64,000 nucleotides of DNA, from the NCBI GenBank assembly GCA_022577435.1, contig JAKOON010000012.1, positions 13,324,085-13,388,084 on the forward strand. The letters are read 5' to 3'. Source of the stretch: Embiotoca jacksoni. Its lineage: Eukaryota > Chordata > Actinopteri > Embiotocidae. The translations under genes were made by a program, and so were the position numbers. This document shows, in pieces, positions 58,833-64,000 of the stretch; positions within the stretch are counted from its first letter, which is position 1, and each line of letters starts with the position of its first letter. The notes beneath the pieces are model-generated. The model was not told the origin of the DNA. It did not search any database and was given only the letters and a program-made list of their open reading frames with translations.

Positions 58833-59210
58833 CTAGTTATCACATATGACTCCACGGCTAACCTGGTGCACCTTTCTTTGGTCTTGGGCAGTGACGTTCC
58901 ACCCCTCTGAAGCGCGAATGTTACTCAAAACACCTCCCGGGCTCATTGCTTCATTGCTGCACCTCTCCTGAACCATTTTAAGGTTCTCCGTTGCCAATTT
59001 CCAGAAATACCTAATATATGAGCATACTATTTCAACTGTGATCAATCAACTCCACTGTGCGTCTGCGACTTCTCCGTAGACATGACCGGAGAGCGCACAT
59101 CAGATTTTGTGTCAAACTCTGGAAATCGGCAAGGGAGGTGTTTTGAGTAACATTTGTGCTTCAGAGGGGCGGAACGTCACTGCCCATGACCTAAGAAAGG
59201 CGCACCGGGT
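58833..59210. repeat. fold-back (inverted) duplication of a mariner fragment
   Basis: The segment 58867-58935 is repeated in inverted orientation at 59133-59202 (shared ...TGAGTAACATT..., CTTCAGAGGGG..., GTCACTGCCCA). The left arm read on the minus strand gives KLATENLKMVQERCSNEAMS; the right arm on the plus strand gives the matching part. The right arm lacks about 50 bp present in the left arm. Confidence 0.8.
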
Positions 59211-59470
59211 CAGGCGCACAACCAGGTGGGTTTTCTATGACATTCATGGGGCTGTGTGGCGTGAATTCATCTCCTACGGTCAGGCAGTCACCCCTAAGTT
59301 CTACCGTGACTATCTGAGGAAGTTGTGTGTGCGATGTCGCTTGGGTTCTCCAACTCTGTCACAGCGCAATGATAACGCACAAGTTTCTCGCCCACAACAA
59401 CACAATCGTAGCTCCCCACCACCCTTACTCACTGTATTATGACTCCCTGTTGCTTCTCTCCGTTCCCCAA
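59100..59470 (+). pseudogene. mariner transposase remnant
   Basis: Plus-strand translation has GAVWREFISYGQAVTPKFYR, then DYLRKLCVR. This is followed, after a frame change, by a DNA-like catalytic block (NDNAHKFLAHNNTIVAPHHP) matching the mariner HDNAPAH..LAKN motif region. An upstream deletion and frameshifts leave it non-functional. Confidence 0.7.
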
Positions 59471-59499
59471 TAATTTGTCAAAAACTTTGACGTGCGCTC

Positions 59500-59885
59500 A
59501 CCTAATCTAACATCTAACATGATTGGGTATAAAAGGAGCTTTCAGTTTCCAAACATTTACAGAGTGTTGTTAAAAGAAGAGGTAATAAAACACAGAAGTA
59601 AACATGCCCCTGCTCCAACTTTTTGAAATGTATTGCTGGCATCGTATTCAAAATGAGCAAATATTTTCAATAAAACAATCAAATTTCAGTTTCATATGGG
59701 TTTACATGATTTTCAAATTGTCACAATTTATTTTTAAGAAATACAATTTCTCAGTTTCAACATGTTGTCTATGGTCTAGTTCCAATCAAATATGGGTTTA
59801 TGGGATTTGAAAATCATTGCATTCTGTTTTTATTTACATTTTACACAGCCTCCCATTTTTTTCTGAAATGGGGTTGTACTGTAGA
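59500..59885. mobile_element. DNA-transposon terminal region
   Basis: AAACATGCCCCTGCTCCAAC, ATTGCTGGCATCGTATTCAA, AATCATTGCATTCTGTTTTT and a GGGGTTGTA end are phrases I recognise from the non-coding ends of a DNA element common in fish. It may belong to the adjoining mariner or be separate. Confidence 0.5.
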
Positions 59886-60118
59886 TGAGCAAAAATTCAC
59901 ATAAAAATAAAAGTTACAGGAACATTTATAGTTTTGCAAGTAACTTTAAAGGCTAACCACCTCGTTTAATGGTATTATGTCAAATCAGATGCATGAAACT
60001 CCTCCTTTATCATGAAATCTATTACGAAACACCACCAATAACATTTTACAAGTTTTAGAGAAAATTACAACAGAATATATTTGATATCAAAATACAATGT
60101 ATGCTGTATGAAGTGGGG

Positions 60119-60704
60119 TGTAACAGGACCCAAATGCAGGCACACAGACTCTGGTATCAGTTCAAAACAGTCTTTATTCAAACAAAGGTGGTACCTACAG
60201 AGTCTATTTCCTCCAGAGTCAGAAGGGCAACTCAACCGACTCGCACTGGGGAGACAAAGCTGGCAGGACAGCTGGTACTGGAGCAGGACCAGGGACGGAC
60301 GGACGAACAGACTCACTGGCTCCGACTGGTAGCTCTGCAGCACCTGGTATTCCCAGGTGGTCTCCCATCCCAGTACTAACCAGGTCTGACCCTGCTTAGC
60401 CTCGGCGATCAGCCGAGATTGGGAGCACTGACTGATCACACAGGCTGGAAACAGGGGTACAGGGGCACAGGGGCAAGAGACGGACGGGTGACTGGCGGTC
60501 CTTGCAGTGACTAGCAGGAACTCGCAGTATGGACCGACAACCAGATGACTGCAGGGGCAGGGTACATATAGTCCGGGGAGGTGATCAGGGAAATGAGCCA
60601 CCTGCAGGTGGTGATTTGGGGAGAGTGGTGGCAGCTGCTGAGACCGGTGAGGGAAATGGGAGGTGATTGGGGACAAAACAGAGGAGCAGACAGGAATCCT
60701 GACA
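60119..60704 (-). mobile_element. LTR-like element (possible solo LTR) containing a 5S rRNA-derived segment
   Basis: Read on the minus strand it starts TGTCAGGATTCCTG and ends GGGTCCTGTTACA, short inverted ends like an LTR. Inside are a TATA-like ACTATATGTACC and a late AATAAAGACTGTTTT (poly(A) signal). A 5-bp GTATG occurs on both sides (60106-60110 and 60705-60709), but on the left it is 8 bp away from the TG end, so the exact border is unsettled. No protein-coding part is present. Confidence 0.55.
60337..60429 (-). pseudogene. 5S rRNA-derived segment
   Basis: The minus strand reads GGCTAAGCAGGGTCAGACC, GGTTAGTACTGGGATGGGAG and CCTGGGAATACCAGGTGCTG. This is the 3' three quarters of vertebrate 5S rRNA with the internal box A and box C region nearly intact. 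The 5' end diverges, so it is not a working 5S gene. Confidence 0.85.
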
Positions 60705-60848
60705 GTATGCAATTTAAACTAATATAGATTTCATTTGTACTAATAATATGGTTGTCTTTGATTATTTCTATTTATGTATTTCTTTGTGAAGCCGAATATC
60801 CTTGTCAATCTCTCTACACTCACAGTACATAAAAAAAAGTCTGTTTAC

Positions 60849-60849
<1 letters not shown>

Positions 60850-60886
<37 letters not shown>

Positions 60887-60899
60887 ACGTGTACGTGTG
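60850..60899. repeat. (GT)n followed by ACACGTGTACGTGT
   Basis: Alternating purine-pyrimidine tract just upstream of the ddc promoter candidate. Confidence 0.95.
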
Positions 60900-60969
60900 A
60901 ACACAGTAATCGCAGCTTTAGGAACTCCTTATGAATCAGTCTTTCTTGCGTTGGCCATGAGCCCTGTTC

Positions 60970-61024
60970 CCATTGGCTGGCCTCTGGGGGGATTGTGGGG
61001 GGTGGTAAGTGGCAAGATAAAAGG
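60970..61024 (+). promoter_or_regulatory. ddc: putative ddc promoter (CCAAT and TATA-like)
   Basis: An inverted CCAAT box (ATTGG, 60972-60976) and a TATA-like ATAAAAGG (61017-61024) lie 41 bp apart. They sit just upstream of a segment that ends in a consensus GTGAGT donor at 61170. That predicts a start site around 61045-61052. The sequence upstream is a GT repeat and then an LTR-like element. Confidence 0.5.
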
Positions 61025-61047
61025 AGCAAATGTCTCTTGCCCTGCTT

Positions 61048-61169
61048 ACACACACACACACAAACACACTCACCACGTGCCGGGAGGTCTGTCTGTCTGT
61101 TTGTGGACGGCAGAGAAGAGGAGAGGATCCACTATCCAAACACGGCTGCTGAAGCTCTCACCTACAACT
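61048..61169 (+). other. ddc: putative non-coding first exon of ddc
   Basis: Transcribed sequence is inferred from the TATA-like box to donor ACAACT|GTGAGT. No ddc protein sequence is present here. The ddc start codon is in the next exon behind acceptor TATTCCAG, so an upstream 5' UTR exon is required. The 5' edge is approximate. Confidence 0.45.
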
Positions 61170-61970
61170 GTGAGTATACACCTACATACACACACACATC
61201 CATACAGCATGTCTAATCCTATTTGAGATAAGGATAAGGATAAGAGCTCTGCTTCTCAACGAGGGGAACAGACCTGCAGGGTGAAACACTTGTTGAATGA
61301 TAGCGACTGGTGTACAGAATGTAAACATGCTGTTGTGCCATTTAAATAGGCAATATCGCAGTCTTTAGTACAATATATTCAAAGATTTGTTTTCTATAGT
61401 CTAATTTATTATTGTTGTAGGACAGCCAATAGTTTACCCTTCAATGTATGATATACTTTCCTGGTTTGCAGTTGAGATGTAACAGGGCTCTGTTTTAAAC
61501 AGGTTTATGGAACTGCCTTTTGGCACACTGATTTATGAGACAATAATTGTAAAAGACTGGGCTGTGAGACTATTAACAGATTTTCGGCATGGAAATGCGT
61601 TTTGCTACCAACATAAAAGGAAAGGAAGCTGTCAGACTGGCTTACAGTGATGGCGAGAGGGACAGTGGTTCATTCGTACACTTATATTGTGCAAGCTTAA
61701 ACAAACTGTCAGGAGTATGGAACAGTGTGCAAAATTTTAGTTTTTAAGCTTGAATAGACTGCGTTACAGTTTCTGTTTATTTTTAAGATATGAAATTTAG
61801 TTCCATTTGTGCAACAATATCTCTTAACTGTTGGAATATACTGTTTATTTTTAAGTGAAATGCAGTCTCTTTGTAATAGTAGTCTTTTTATTTGCAGTCT
61901 TTTTATTTTTTTAAATTTTTTTAATTTTGTATTTTTTTTTACTTAAACCTCTGCTATTTATGCCACATAA

Positions 61971-61975
<5 letters not shown>

Positions 61976-62017
<42 letters not shown>
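61976..62017. repeat. T42 homopolymer
   Basis: Longest homopolymer in the window. Confidence 0.95.
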
Positions 62018-62021
<4 letters not shown>

Positions 62022-62084
62022 ATCAGGTTATGTTAATTATCAAAATGCAGAAATCTGTCAAATGCAGCAACACTTGCCCAAGAA

Positions 62085-62135
62085 ACATTTCCCCATGGGG
62101 ACAATAAAATATATCGTATCGTATCGTATCATATT
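62085..62135 (+). mobile_element. retroposon 3' tail with (TATCG)n
   Basis: CATTTCCCCATGGGGACAAT followed by AAAATA and (TATCG)n resembles the tail of a fish non-LTR element. Confidence 0.5.
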
Positions 62136-62693
62136 AATGTCCGTGTGCATCTCTAGAGCAAATCATGCACTGCTATGTTGTGAGATTGAATGGTTTTGAA
62201 AATAGCAGGTGCAACTGTTTTTTAGTTGGCTTTTTATTTTTCTGTTTACAGTATTATTGTTATTAAAGTAAAAACATAAAAACAAATGTGTTATTTTTTT
62301 TAATATATATTTTAAAATTTAATTTGCAGCTTTCACCTACAATAATTATCTCATCCTGTTTAATTTCTAATTTCAGGTTTCAACATTATTCATACGTGTA
62401 ATAGACAACACATTAGTTTATAATCAACATTTGTCCTTACCTAGAGTATTAAGACTATGGTCTTGACATCAGACTGGGGATTTTTAAATATATGCAGTCA
62501 GTTTACACAATGGTTTGCAATAAAATATCAATATCAAAGTATATTTTGACAATTATGAGTGTCTACACAGATTGGAAAAGGTGGAATAATGATTTAAAAT
62601 GTGTTTCTAATGTATGAATGACCAAGTTTGTTTCATTTCAAGAGCACTTAGTTTTATAAACTCACTCAGGTACTCACTTGTTATCATAAAGCT

Positions 62694-62746
62694 GGTTAAT
62701 GCTAGTGATCAATGATCAACCCGTTTTGCCGTGAGATCAAAGGTTA
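62694..62746 (+). promoter_or_regulatory. ddc: candidate HNF1/HNF4 sites upstream of the ddc coding exon
   Basis: GGTTAAT (62694-62700) is an HNF1 half site. AGATCAAAGGTTA (62734-62746) is a direct repeat with one-base spacing as bound by HNF4. Mammalian DDC has a non-neuronal promoter controlled by HNF1; use here is inference. Confidence 0.3.
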
Positions 62747-62908
62747 AACTTGTGGGCGTGTGGCTGTTACTCTGCTTTTCATTTTTTTTTTTTCTGTAGT
62801 TGCTGTCTGTTTGCATCTAAAAAGAAATCCTAAAGAAGCCACATCCAACCAGTCAAAATGTCAAGATCAATCATTTTGAAAATTAAGTGTTTCTGTGCTC
62901 TATTCCAG

Positions 62909-63116
62909 TCGTATCATGGACGCTGCAGAGTTTCGGCGCAGAGGCAGGGAGATGGTAGACTATGTGGCTGACTACCTGGAGAACATAGAAGAGCGACCAG
63001 TCTACCCAGATTTGGAACCAGGATATCTTCGTTCCTTAATCCCCACTGAAGCCCCACTTGAGCCTGAAAATTATGAGGACATTATAAAAGATGTGGAGAG
63101 GGTCATAATGCCAGGG
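62909..63116 (+). CDS. ddc: ddc first coding exon (aromatic L-amino-acid decarboxylase, N-terminal 67 residues; gene continues past the window)
   Basis: DDC is the cytosolic PLP enzyme that makes dopamine and serotonin from L-DOPA and 5-hydroxytryptophan. After acceptor TATTCCAG the ATG at 62916 (A at -3, G at +4) starts MDAAEFRRRGREMVDYVADY, followed by LENIEERPVYPDLEPGYLR and ending ERVIMPG at donor GGG|GTAAGC, phase 0. Human DDC reads [20 protein letters not shown] and VEPGYLRPLIP, with the same IMPG exon end before VTHWHSP. Histidine decarboxylase starts differently, so DDC is preferred. The catalytic Lys and PLP pocket are in later exons outside the window. Lying downstream of grb10 on the same strand matches mammalian order. 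Confidence 0.95.
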
Positions 63117-64000
63117 GTAAGCAGGCCACTTTTTTCTCATTTGTTGATTACACCAAATTCTCTGTGTTTATCTGCAATTCACATTAGTCTGGTGCCGATG
63201 AGACAGCTTTTCTTTTGTCAAAGAGTTTACACAAATTAAGTGATCTGATCTGGATGAGACTCAATCAAGCAAGATAACTGCTTCAATGTTTACCTTATTA
63301 ATTACAAAATATTGTTGTTACTATAAAGGAGTTCAGCTCGCACCATTTTTTTTTTTTTACCACTCTTATTAATATGATTTTAATGTATTTGATCTTTTTT
63401 TTTTTGTTTTAATCCCATTTCAGTGTAGTTTGGGTGTAATAAAATATTGTTACCAAAACTTTAGCAATTGAGGTTAACATTAGCATTAGCAAAAACATTT
63501 TGTTGTTAAGATGAAATAATGACATGAAATTTTACATACTGCAAACCAAGCTCTGTTGGACTCAACAAAAAGGTTTTTGTTTTAATCTTCGATTCGCTAT
63601 AGGTTGGAGGATTCCAGGATACCTGAAGCCACAGTTTTCCAAACTTGTCAAACCATGCACTACGAGGCATCAAACCAAATGGTCCAAGTACCACGCACCA
63701 CTGCAAAAAAACAGCAGTTTTTAACCATGCAAAGTCATAAAAAAGGTTATTTAACAACACAAGGATACTGCTCCATAATCAAAGCATACATTACATTTCT
63801 AGAAAGAAAATGCACGATTCTGCCGCTCAACAGTCGACTCCGACTCCTCTTCAGCATTGAAATGTTTGTCTAACCTGTCGGGTTCAGTGTTGCCACTTGC
63901 CTCTCGACTGTTTTTGGATCTTGCAGCCATTTCAAAATTCCACTCATTCCACTTGCTAAAAAAATGAAAGAATCCCAATCCAACTGCATCAAGCTAAAGT
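63117..64000 (+). other. ddc: ddc intron, continues beyond the window
   Basis: No second ddc exon (VTHWHSP-type sequence) is seen. The part 63500-63960 has repeat-like character but no recognised family. Confidence 0.8.

Larger units (their letters stand above)
61170..62908 (+). other. ddc: putative ddc first intron (1.7 kb)
   Basis: AT-rich. It contains a T42 run (61976-62017), a retroposon tail (62085-62135), and a cluster of HNF1/HNF4-like sites at 62694-62746. Confidence 0.5.

Noticed and set aside
60337..60429. Functional 5S rRNA gene
   Set aside because: The 5' quarter is missing and flanks are transposon sequence.
60065..60712. 215-codon minus-strand open frame
   Set aside because: It covers exactly the LTR-like element and its 5S segment, is Pro/Ser-rich and matches no family. 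It is a chance opening in GC-richer DNA.

Overview
The window is vertebrate genomic DNA, most likely from a percomorph-type teleost. Evidence: GT-AG introns, very many long (CA)n/(GT)n tracts, and fish-type transposable-element remnants (Tc1 and mariner transposases, a CR1/L2-type LINE with an esterase-like ORF1, tRNA-headed SINEs). Coding density is low. No prokaryotic genes, operons or CRISPR arrays are present. Species cannot be named from sequence alone.

Two genes lie head to tail on the + strand. The first is grb10 (growth factor receptor-bound protein 10), an adaptor with RA, PH, BPS and SH2 regions. I could follow 16 coding exons from the ATG at 4595 to the TGA at 49458. All junctions are GT-AG and phase-consistent, and they give a 622-residue protein (the human protein is about 594). 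At least one upstream non-coding exon is implied but not located. A long 3' UTR probably runs to a poly(A) signal at 54320. The second gene is ddc (aromatic L-amino-acid decarboxylase). Its likely TATA/CCAAT promoter and non-coding first exon lie near 60970-61169. The first coding exon (67 codons) is at 62916-63116, and the rest lies beyond the window. GRB10 followed by DDC in the same transcriptional direction matches the human 7p12 arrangement.

Layout: 1-4519, 5' flank or intron of grb10, with a strong hairpin at 611-678. 4520-20239, four exons for the N-terminal region, including a poly-His tract. 20240-39026, an 18.8 kb intron packed with microsatellites, a Tc1 remnant with a (TTC)n expansion, and a candidate alternative promoter/first exon (37430-37474) that splices in phase to the RA-domain exon. 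39027-49458, twelve exons for RA, PH, BPS and SH2. 49459-54345, 3' UTR. 54346-60710, an intergenic transposon graveyard: SINE, deleted LINE, fold-back mariner remnant, and an LTR-like element containing a 5S rRNA-derived segment. 60960-64000, the start of ddc.

The strongest leads are the in-phase alternative first exon of grb10 (a predicted 443-residue short form), the 5S-containing element, the fold-back mariner, the 68-nt hairpin near the start, and a CA repeat 18 nt downstream of a grb10 5' splice site. I found no clearly unprecedented system. All family calls come from recognised protein or repeat motifs, with no database search.
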